From contig MGWS01000028.1 of assembly GCA_001801105.1 (NCBI GenBank), forward strand, positions 1 through 32,446: a DNA stretch of 32,446 bases, in the 5' to 3' direction. The notes below the pieces were generated by a model. It was not told the DNA's origin. It made no database searches and worked only from the letters and a program-made list of their open reading frames with translations. The translations under genes and the position numbers were made by a program. Source of the stretch: Gallionellales bacterium GWA2_60_18. GTDB taxonomy: Bacteria > Pseudomonadota > Gammaproteobacteria > Burkholderiales > Gallionellaceae. How positions within the stretch are numbered: position 1 is the first letter of the stretch; every line of letters begins with the position of its first letter. Below, piece after piece: positions 26,711 through 32,446 of this stretch.

Positions 26711-27508
26711 TCAGTTCCTTTGTGCGATGGCGCTGCGCTGTCCGGCCAGCCACGCCAGCCAGTCTTCCATGCCCGCGCCGGTGGTTGCGGAGATGCGGAT
26801 GATGCGGATGGCGGGATTGACGCGGCGGGCATATTCCTCGGCGCGCGCCACATCGAAATCCAGGTGCGGCAGCAGGTCGCACTTGTTGAGCAGGAGTAAT
26901 TCTGCGGCGCGGAACATGTCGGGATATTTGAGCGGCTTGTCTTCGCCCTCGGTGACCGAGAGCACCGCCACCTTGGCCGCTTCGCCGAGGTCGAAGGCGG
27001 CGGGACAGACCAGGTTGCCGACGTTCTCGATGAACAGCATGCCGTCCTGCGGCAGCGTCATCTGTTGCAATGCCCGTTCGACCATCTGCGCGTCGAGATG
27101 GCAGCCCTTGCCGGTGTTGATCTGGATGGCCTCCACGCCGGTGGCGCGGATGCGCTCGGCATCGTTCTCGGTCTGCTGGTCACCCTCGATCACCGCCAGC
27201 GGGTATCTTCCCTTGAGCATGCCGAGGGTGCGCACCAGCAGCGCGGTCTTGCCCGAGCCGGGGCTGGACACCAGGTTCAGCGCGAGGATGCCGCGCTGCG
27301 CGAAACAACGGCGATTGGCCGCGGCATGACTGTCGTTCTTCGCCAGGATGTCCCGTTCCAGCCTGACGATGCGTGCAGCCTCGTCTTGCCCGGCCTGCGT
27401 CCCGGTCGCGGCGCGGAAGCGCAGCGGCGCATCCGGATTGCCCTCCCGCCGTGGCTGCCGGCCGCGGATGAACACCTCATCCGTTCCGCATCCGCAAGTC
27501 GTGCACAT
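26711..27508 (-). CDS. hypB: hydrogenase nickel-incorporation GTPase HypB
   Basis: HypB is the GTPase that, with HypA, inserts nickel after the iron centre is in place. The 265-residue protein starts with the high-affinity nickel motif CTTCGCG. The GTPase core carries the P-loop [24 protein letters not shown], the [10 protein letters not shown] metal site, [18 protein letters not shown] and NKCDLL. Two ATGs stand in tandem (27511 and 27508). The second is chosen because AGGAGG (27519-27514) is then 5 bases away instead of 2. It is the first gene of the maturation operon. HypA, usually adjacent, is absent from the window. No His-rich nickel-storage stretch is present. Confidence 0.95.
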   Translation of the reverse strand: MCTTCGCGTDEVFIRGRQPRREGNPDAPLRFRAATGTQAGQDEAARIVRLERDILAKNDSHAAANRRCFAQRGILALNLVSSPGSGKTALLVRTLGMLKGRYPLAVIEGDQQTENDAERIRATGVEAIQINTGKGCHLDAQMVERALQQMTLPQDGMLFIENVGNLVCPAAFDLGEAAKVAVLSVTEGEDKPLKYPDMFRAAELLLLNKCDLLPHLDFDVARAEEYARRVNPAIRIIRISATTGAGMEDWLAWLAGQRSAIAQRN

Positions 27509-27611
27509 CATCTCCTCCTGCCGCTTCCATCCTGATGACTCGCATCATAACCGAAGCGAAACCACAGCCGACCGGACTCGTTTCCCGCCGGAACCCATAT
27601 TTCATGTGGGC

Positions 27612-27641
27612 TTTACCTGAATCCAACAAACCGCCTATAAT
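27612..27641 (+). promoter_or_regulatory. candidate sigma-70 promoter of mlaA
   Basis: TTTACC at 27612-27617 and a perfect TATAAT at 27636-27641 are 18 bp apart. The mlaA ATG is 30 bp further on. The 27512-27671 gap also has to hold the divergent hypB promoter. A TATGAT on the minus strand near 27548-27553 is a possible -10 element for it, without a clear -35. Confidence 0.55.
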
Positions 27642-27671
27642 CCCCGCGCACAACCCGGCAGACCGATCACC

Positions 27672-28571
27672 ATGAACGCTATCCGCATCCTTTTAGCCGT
27701 CGCCGCCATCGCGCTCACCAGCGGCTGCGCTTCCACCCACGCGAAGAACCCGTCCGACCCGCTGGAGACATTCAACCGCGGCATGTACCAGTTCAACGAC
27801 ACGGTGGACAAGGCTATCATCAAGCCGGTGTCGCAGGCCTATGACACCGTGGTGCCGCAAGTCGGCAAGACCGCCGTATCCAATTTCTTCTCCAACCTCG
27901 ACGACGTGATCGTCACCGCCAACGACTTCCTGCAACTCAAGATATTGCAGGGCATACTCGACGGCACGCGCTTCGTGGTGAACACCACCGCAGGCATCTA
28001 CGGGCTGATCGACATCGGCTCGCACGTCGGTCTGGAAAAACACAACGAGGACTTCGGCCAGACTCTGGGCAAATGGGGCGTGGGCAACGGCCCCTACATC
28101 GTCCTGCCGATCCTCGGGCCGAGCACCCTGCGCGACGGCGTAGGGCTGTATGCCGACAGCCGCCCGAGCAAGCTGCGCCGCATCGAGCACATGCCGACCC
28201 GCAACCAGATGTACGTCACCAAGGCCATCAGCCACCGCGCTGGATTACTGGATCAGGAGAAGATACTGGACGAGGCGGCCATCGACCGCTATGAACTCAT
28301 CCGCGACGCCTACCTGCTGCGCCGCAACAGCCTGGTCTACGACGGCAATCCCCCGCGCGAAAAATACGACGAGGAAGACGACATCGACAGCGAGCAGGTG
28401 CCGATCCCCACCACCCCCTCGTCACAACAGAAAACCGCGCCGGCCGCACAGTCTGCCATCCAGCCCGTTTCCGCTGCGCCGATGCGGGTGGCTTCCGCCG
28501 CCACCGAATATGCCGCCGAACGGCCCAGTATCCACCGGATATGGGTGGCACAGCGCACCGGCATACGCTGA
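27672..28571 (+). CDS. mlaA: MlaA/VacJ outer-membrane lipoprotein
   Basis: MlaA sits in the outer membrane and removes misplaced phospholipids from its outer leaflet, passing them to the Mla transport chain. The 299-residue precursor has a lipoprotein signal with lipobox LTSGC (Cys19) followed by Ala, which suits outer-membrane sorting. The family core is DPLETFNRGMYQFNDTVDK, the NFFSNLDDVIVTANDFLQ segment, STAGIYG-like NTTAGIYGLIDIGS, and EDFGQTLGKWGVGNGPYIVLPILGPS. After about residue 230 comes an acidic then Pro/Gln/Ala-rich tail of about 70 residues beyond the usual core. It stands alone; the mlaBCDEF genes are not in the window. A strong terminator follows. Confidence 0.93.
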   Translation: MNAIRILLAVAAIALTSGCASTHAKNPSDPLETFNRGMYQFNDTVDKAIIKPVSQAYDTVVPQVGKTAVSNFFSNLDDVIVTANDFLQLKILQGILDGTRFVVNTTAGIYGLIDIGSHVGLEKHNEDFGQTLGKWGVGNGPYIVLPILGPSTLRDGVGLYADSRPSKLRRIEHMPTRNQMYVTKAISHRAGLLDQEKILDEAAIDRYELIRDAYLLRRNSLVYDGNPPREKYDEEDDIDSEQVPIPTTPSSQQKTAPAAQSAIQPVSAAPMRVASAATEYAAERPSIHRIWVAQRTGIR

Positions 28572-28593
28572 CCCGGCCTTTGCATCCCCCAAT

Positions 28594-28621
28594 AAAAAGT
28601 CCCGCAAGTGCGGGACTTTTT
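28594..28621. terminator. bidirectional intrinsic terminator, mlaA/htpX
   Basis: GTCCCGC (28599-28605) pairs with GCGGGAC (28610-28616) around an AAGT loop. It is flanked by AAAAA on the left and TTTTT on the right, so both strands see a GC stem followed by a T-run. It sits between the convergent mlaA (ends 28571) and htpX (ends 28640). Confidence 0.92.
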
Positions 28622-28639
28622 CGTTTACTTCCGTCCGGA

Positions 28640-29515
28640 TCAACGCCCCGAACGCAACGCCTCGATGCGCTCGTCCAGCGGCGGGTGGGTCATGAACAAC
28701 CGGCTGAACCCGTGCCCGCCCGAGATGCCGAACGCGGCCATCTTCTCCGGCAGAGTCGCCTGCTCGTGGTTGAGCTTCAACTTCTCCAGCGCGGCGATCA
28801 TCTTCTGGCGTCCGGCCAGGCTTGCACCGCCCGCATCGGCGCGGAATTCGCGCTGGCGCGAGAACCACATCACGATCATGCTGGCCAGCACGCCCAGCAC
28901 CAGTTGCGCCACCATCTCGGCGGCGAACGCGCCCATGCCGTAACCGCGCTCGTTCTTGAGCAGCACGCGGTCGACGAAGAAGCCGAAGAGTTTGGAGAAG
29001 AAGATCACGAAGGTATTAACTACGCCCTGGATCAGCCCCAGCGTCACCATGTCGCCGTTGGCGACGTGGCTGATCTCGTGGCCGAGCACCGCCTCCGCCT
29101 CGTCGCGGCTCATGTTGCGCAACAGCCCGGTGCTCACCGCGACCAGCGCAGCATTGCGGTTCCAGCCGGTGGCGAACGCATTCACGTCCGGCGCGTCGTA
29201 GATCGCCACTTCCGGCATGCCGATCTGCGCCGCCTGCGCCTGGCGGCGCACCGTCTCGACCAGCCAGCGCTCGGTCGGGTCAGTCGGATTCTCGATGACC
29301 TGCGCGCCGACCATGCGCTTGGCCGACCACTTCGACATCGCCAGCGAAATCAGCGAACCGGAAAAACCGATCACCGCCGACAGCACCAGCAACGCACCGA
29401 AATCGATGCCGCCCTGCTGGGTCAGCCAGTGATCCACGCCGAGCAGCCGCAGCGTGATGTTGATCACGAACACCACCGCGAGATTGGTCAATATAAACAG
29501 GAAAATTCGTTTCAT
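28640..29515 (-). CDS. htpX: membrane metalloprotease HtpX (M48)
   Basis: HtpX is an inner-membrane zinc protease that degrades misfolded membrane proteins, often under envelope-stress control. The 291-residue protein has two N-terminal membrane segments (about 4-22 and 38-60). The zinc site HEISH lies near residue 145, followed by two more hydrophobic segments. The downstream glutamate is in [10 protein letters not shown], and the C-terminal signature is [14 protein letters not shown]. Length and layout match the family. The ATG follows GGAG about 10 bases upstream. It runs toward mlaA, sharing a bidirectional terminator, and appears to be a single-gene unit. Confidence 0.95.
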   Translation of the reverse strand: MKRIFLFILTNLAVVFVINITLRLLGVDHWLTQQGGIDFGALLVLSAVIGFSGSLISLAMSKWSAKRMVGAQVIENPTDPTERWLVETVRRQAQAAQIGMPEVAIYDAPDVNAFATGWNRNAALVAVSTGLLRNMSRDEAEAVLGHEISHVANGDMVTLGLIQGVVNTFVIFFSKLFGFFVDRVLLKNERGYGMGAFAAEMVAQLVLGVLASMIVMWFSRQREFRADAGGASLAGRQKMIAALEKLKLNHEQATLPEKMAAFGISGGHGFSRLFMTHPPLDERIEALRSGR

Positions 29516-29624
29516 GCCTTGGTCTCCATCGTCAATGCGGCGCGCAGTCTAACACCCGCCGTCCGGAACCCATATGCGGCCTCGTGACGGCATTTTCAAG
29601 CCGCAGTTGGAGATAACGTAGCTG

Positions 29625-29652
29625 AAAAGGTTCCGGCGGCACTGCCGGAACC
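29625..29652 (-). terminator. intrinsic terminator of amt
   Basis: GGTTCCGGC (29652-29644) pairs with GCCGGAACC (29637-29629) and is followed by TTTT on the minus strand, about 55 bp past the amt stop. The remaining htpX-amt gap (29516-29707) shows no gene. Confidence 0.8.
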
Positions 29653-29707
29653 CGTAATGAGCCGGATTGAAGTCATGCACATCCGGCAGAGGTTGATTTT
29701 TTCCGGC

Positions 29708-30910
29708 CTACCAGCCCGATTCGCGTTCCGGCGTAGCGGAGATCTTGTGGATGGAGAGGTCGGCGCCGTTGAATTCTTCTTCTGCATCGAGGCGGATGCC
29801 GACCATTTTCTTCAGCGCACCATAGACCACGAAACCGCCCGCCAGCGCGATGGCTATGCCCATCAGCGTGCCGATGAGTTGCGCCATGAAGCTGACGCCG
29901 CCGAGTCCGCCGAACGCTTTCATTCCGAAGATGCCCGCCGCGATGCCGCCCCATGCGCCGCACAGGCCGTGCAGCGGCCAGACGCCGAGCACGTCGTCGA
30001 TCTTCCAGCGGTTTTGCGTGAGGGTAAACATTACGACGAACAGGCCGCCCGCCACGCCGCCGGTGGCGAGCGCTCCGAGCGGGTGCATCAGGTCGGAGCC
30101 GGCACAGACGGCAACCAGCCCGGCCAAGGGGCCGTTATGCACGAAGCCGGGGTCGTTTCTGCCCACCCACATTGCGACCAGCGTGCCGCCGACCATCGCC
30201 ATCAGCGAGTTGACCGCGACCAGTCCGCTGATCTTGTCTATGGTCTGCGCGCTCATGACGTTGAAGCCGAACCAGCCGACGGTGAGTATCCAGGCGCCGA
30301 GCGCGAGGAAGGGGATGCTGGAGGGCGGATGCGCGGAGATGCGCCCTTCCTTGCTGTAGCGCCCGCGCCGTGCGCCGAGCAGCAGCACGGCGGCGAGGCC
30401 GATCCAGCCGCCCACCGCATGCACCACCACGGAGCCGGCGAAGTCATGGAACGCGGCACCGAACGAGGCGGTCAGCCATTCCTGCACACCGTAGGCGCCG
30501 TTCCAAGCGATACCCTCGAAGAACGGATAGACGAAGCCGACCAGCAGAAAAGTAGCGGCGAGTTGCGGGTTGAAGCGCGCGCGCTCGGCGATGCCACCGG
30601 AGACAATGGCCGGGATCGCGGCCGCGAAGGTGAGCAGGAAGAAGAACTTCACGAGGTCGTAGCCGTTTTTCTGCGCGAGTTCTTCCGCACCGTTGAAGAA
30701 GTTGACGCCGTAGGCGATGCTGTAGCCGATGAAGAAATACGCCAGGGTGGATACGGAGAAATCACAGAGTATCTTGACCAGTGCGTTGACCTGGTTCTTT
30801 TTGCGTACCGTGCCCAGCTCCAGAAATGCGAACCCCGCGTGCATCGCCAGCACCATGATTGCGCCCAACAATATGAACAAGGCATCGCTGCCGGTTTTCA
30901 AGTCTTCCAT
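29708..30910 (-). CDS. amt: ammonium transporter Amt
   Basis: This inner-membrane ammonium channel of the Amt/Mep/Rh family has 400 residues and about 11 hydrophobic segments. Family landmarks include FLELGTVRKKNQVNALVK, the pore histidine in FHDFAGSVVVHAVGG, the second pore histidine in VWPLHGLCGAWGG, and SDLMHPLGALATGG. There is no obvious cleavable signal; the protein starts directly at the first membrane helix. The ribosome site is AAAGGAGAG, 4-5 bases before the ATG. Upstream lie a near-consensus sigma-54 promoter and two overlapping NtrC-type sites, so expression should rise under nitrogen limitation. Unusually for amt, no glnK/glnB-type PII gene is adjacent. A terminator follows. Confidence 0.94.
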   Translation of the reverse strand: MEDLKTGSDALFILLGAIMVLAMHAGFAFLELGTVRKKNQVNALVKILCDFSVSTLAYFFIGYSIAYGVNFFNGAEELAQKNGYDLVKFFFLLTFAAAIPAIVSGGIAERARFNPQLAATFLLVGFVYPFFEGIAWNGAYGVQEWLTASFGAAFHDFAGSVVVHAVGGWIGLAAVLLLGARRGRYSKEGRISAHPPSSIPFLALGAWILTVGWFGFNVMSAQTIDKISGLVAVNSLMAMVGGTLVAMWVGRNDPGFVHNGPLAGLVAVCAGSDLMHPLGALATGGVAGGLFVVMFTLTQNRWKIDDVLGVWPLHGLCGAWGGIAAGIFGMKAFGGLGGVSFMAQLIGTLMGIAIALAGGFVVYGALKKMVGIRLDAEEEFNGADLSIHKISATPERESGW

Positions 30911-30943
30911 GTCTCTCTCCTTTGGTGCGAACCGGATTTAGTT

Positions 30944-30959
30944 AGCAAGATACGTTCCA
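30944..30959 (-). promoter_or_regulatory. sigma-54 promoter of amt
   Basis: On the minus strand TGGAACGTATCTTGCT (30959-30944) matches the sigma-54 consensus TGGCAC-N5-TTGCW at all but one position and has the required GG-N10-GC spacing. The start of transcription would fall near 30933, about 23 bp before the amt ATG. Confidence 0.82.
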
Positions 30960-31051
30960 TCCGCACAAGCTGTTGAATCTTATGGCGCGTATCTGCGGGA
31001 CGCAATAATGGCAAGGCGATAACAAACCAAACTGGTGCATCATTTTCTGCG

Positions 31052-31081
31052 TGCACCAGCACGTTGCACCATGGTAGTGCG
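31052..31081. promoter_or_regulatory. two overlapping NtrC-type enhancer sites
   Basis: TGCACCATGGTAGTGCG (31065-31081) and TGCACCAGCACGTTGCA (31052-31068) each fit the 17-bp NtrC pattern TGCACC-N5-GGTGCA with one or two differences. A further half site, TGGTGCA, lies at 31033-31039. They sit about 95-135 bp upstream of the amt sigma-54 promoter, a typical enhancer distance, just past the stop of the NUDIX gene. Confidence 0.75.
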
Positions 31082-31094
31082 CTACACACTTAAG

Positions 31095-31640
31095 TCAGAC
31101 TGACCAACCGTTGAGGTGTTTTTCCAGCCAGAACAGCCCGACGATGGTCTTGCTGTCGTTGATCTTGCCGAGACGCACCCAGTCGGTCGCTTGCGCCGGG
31201 GACAACTCCAGAACTTCGAGGAATTCGCCGTCGTCCAGGTTGCGCCCCCGATGGCTCAGGCCGCGCGCCAGGAAATATTCGATGCGCTCGTCGGAATAGC
31301 CGATGCAGGGCCAGGTCGTGGCAAGATGCAGCCAGTCGCTGGCCGCGTAGCCGGTCTCCTCCAGCAGCTCGCGCTGCGCGGTGAGCAGGATGTCTTCGCC
31401 GTGGTCGATCTTGCCGGCCGGCAGTTCGATGAATTCGCGCTGCGGCGCATAGCGGAACTGCCGTTCCATCACCAGGTTGCCGTTGTCCAGCAGCGCCAGC
31501 ACCGCCACCGCGCCGGGATGGACGATGTATTCGCGGCTGCTCACCGCACCATCCGGCAGGCGCACGCTGTCTTTATGCACCTGCATGAAACTGCCCTGGT
31601 ACATGACCGCCGTATCGAGGCGCGTCTCTTTCAAATCCAT
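31095..31640 (-). CDS. nudF: NUDIX hydrolase, ADP-ribose/ADP-sugar pyrophosphatase type
   Basis: This 181-residue cytosolic enzyme is expected to cleave ADP-ribose or related ADP-sugars to AMP and the sugar phosphate. The complete Nudix box GX5EX7REUXEEXGU is present as GKIDHGE, seven residues, then RELLEETGY (about residues 76-98). It is preceded by the family strand MERQFRYAPQREFIELPAG, typical of the ADPRase group. An SDERIEYFLARGL segment follows. It starts with an excellent AAGGAG, 22 bp after the FapA-like gene stop, so the two are co-transcribed. Which ADP-sugar it prefers cannot be told from sequence. Confidence 0.88.
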   Translation of the reverse strand: MDLKETRLDTAVMYQGSFMQVHKDSVRLPDGAVSSREYIVHPGAVAVLALLDNGNLVMERQFRYAPQREFIELPAGKIDHGEDILLTAQRELLEETGYAASDWLHLATTWPCIGYSDERIEYFLARGLSHRGRNLDDGEFLEVLELSPAQATDWVRLGKINDSKTIVGLFWLEKHLNGWSV

Positions 31641-31662
31641 TACAACTCCTTGTTGCGACCCA

Positions 31663-32446
31663 TCAGGAAGCGACCTTTACCTCGAACTTCCAGTCGAACG
31701 AGCCATTATCCCCGGAGAATATCCGTTTCTTGTTGCCGTCCACTTTCAGCAACATGCCCCTGATGTCATTACCGGACAATCCGGCAAAGACCATCGTGCC
31801 GTTAACGGTTCGCATGGTTTGCACAGTGGTCTGTCCGGCCACTTGTTCGATGGCGCAAGCGATGCCCTCGCCCATCGTGTCGCGGTCGCGCTTGTTGGCC
31901 GCGATCTCCTCCTCCGATTCCGCGATCGAGCGCTCGAGTTCGGCATTTTCCGCTTCAAGTTTCGCCACGTGATTGAGTTCCCTGGCATGTTTCGATACCA
32001 GTTTCTGCCAGTTCCGCGCCTGCTCATCGGTCAGGTATATCTCGCCGTTCCTGATTTTCTTGTCCAGCGCCAGATATTTTGCCAGCTCGGGATTCGCTTT
32101 CAATGCGCCGATTTCACGGATGCTGGTTTCAATACCCTCGCGCGCCTCGGCGATGCCCTTTTGCAATGTTGCGATGTACTGGTCGAACCCGGAAAAATCC
32201 GGAACCATCACCGTCACCAGCGTCTCCCTGCCCCGCCGCTCGTCCGCCGAGACGATCATGACGTTCTTCGCCGCGACCATGCAGCCCTCGGCCACGTCGA
32301 TGTGTGCCTCGTCGGCGATGATTTCGCAATTCACCGCGTGCTCGATGCGCACGACCTTGCCAGTGACCGTGCTGCTTTCGCACAACCTGGCTGTCACCTC
32401 CCCGTCGCGCGCCACGACCACGGCGCGCGAGGGGCGTTGGTCCAGC
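31663..32446 (-). CDS. FapA/DUF342 family protein, C-terminal part
   Basis: The frame is open to the right edge of the window, so the N-terminus is missing; about 260 residues are visible. It begins in a beta-helix-like repeat region (SSTVTGKVVRIEHAVNCEIIADEAHIDVAEGCMVAAKNVMIV), the polymer-forming face of DUF342/FapA proteins. A coiled coil follows (about the middle 100 residues, with KLEAENAELERSIAESEEEIAANKRDRD). It ends with a beta-rich tail (FSGDNGSFDWKFEVKV). DUF342 proteins are linked to flagellar placement (FapA) and other cell-surface organisation. No flagellar genes are visible here, so the role is open. It precedes the NUDIX gene in the same operon. Confidence 0.75.
   Translation of the reverse strand, partial: LDQRPSRAVVVARDGEVTARLCESSTVTGKVVRIEHAVNCEIIADEAHIDVAEGCMVAAKNVMIVSADERRGRETLVTVMVPDFSGFDQYIATLQKGIAEAREGIETSIREIGALKANPELAKYLALDKKIRNGEIYLTDEQARNWQKLVSKHARELNHVAKLEAENAELERSIAESEEEIAANKRDRDTMGEGIACAIEQVAGQTTVQTMRTVNGTMVFAGLSGNDIRGMLLKVDGNKKRIFSGDNGSFDWKFEVKVAS

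Noticed and set aside
27540..27580. Sigma-54 promoter upstream of hypB
   Set aside because: A GG-N10-GC spacing exists on the minus strand (CGGCTG-N5-TCGCT), but the flanking bases match poorly. It is too weak to call, although hydrogenase operons are sometimes sigma-54 dependent.
1..32446. CRISPR array, tRNA, rRNA, prophage or plasmid origin
   Set aside because: I looked for regularly spaced direct repeats, cloverleaf-like sequences and integrase or replication genes and saw none. The regular 42-bp pattern in 6580-9876 is coding repetition, not CRISPR.

Overview
The window reads as chromosomal DNA of a GC-rich betaproteobacterium. The protein sequences and the hyp/hoxX gene set suggest the Nitrosomonadales, perhaps a Gallionellaceae- or Sideroxydans-like lineage. 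That placement is inference from sequence style, because there is no rRNA or other marker here. Almost all the sequence is densely coding. The exceptions are an AT-richer, gene-poor left edge (1-766), one MITE-like insertion and a few short intergenic gaps.

Layout. (1) 1-766: the tail of a degraded Sel1-repeat gene, then about 440 bp of non-coding, repeat-scarred DNA. (2) 767-6345, plus strand: a c-di-GMP enzyme (GGDEF-EAL) overlapping an HDOD protein, then methionine aminopeptidase (map) overlapping glnD, the PII uridylyltransferase. (3) 6346-6548: a transposase-free element with perfect 18-bp terminal inverted repeats, sitting on the glnD stop codon. (4) 6580-9876, minus strand: a 1098-residue coiled-coil protein with a strict 14-residue lattice and a C-terminal membrane segment. 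It is the most distinctive object in the window. (5) 10068-13750: a histone-deacetylase-family deacylase divergent from a Pat-type acyl-CoA-synthetase/GNAT acetyltransferase. (6) 13895-18373, minus strand: a 1492-residue membrane CHASE-PAS-GAF-GGDEF-EAL sensor. (7) 27508 down to 18516, minus strand: a run of hypB, a thioredoxin, a short hypF, hypC, hypD, hypE, hoxX and glgP. (8) 27672-32446: mlaA, htpX, an NtrC/sigma-54-type amt, a NUDIX ADP-sugar hydrolase and the C-terminal part of a FapA/DUF342 protein.

How the genes work together. The hyp block makes and inserts the Fe(CN)2CO centre of [NiFe]-hydrogenases. HypF and HypE make cyanide, HypC and HypD assemble the iron centre, HypB delivers nickel, and HoxX makes CO from a formyl group, which points to maturation in the presence of oxygen. 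The hydrogenase subunits and hypA are not in the window. Nitrogen control appears twice: glnD, and amt with two overlapping NtrC-like sites and a near-consensus sigma-54 promoter. c-di-GMP signalling appears in two multidomain enzymes. The divergent acetyltransferase/deacylase pair looks like a reversible lysine-acetylation switch, comparable in logic to acuA/acuC.

The best candidates for something undescribed are the 14-residue-lattice coiled-coil protein, the thioredoxin and short HypF inside the hyp operon, and the acetyltransferase/deacylase pair.
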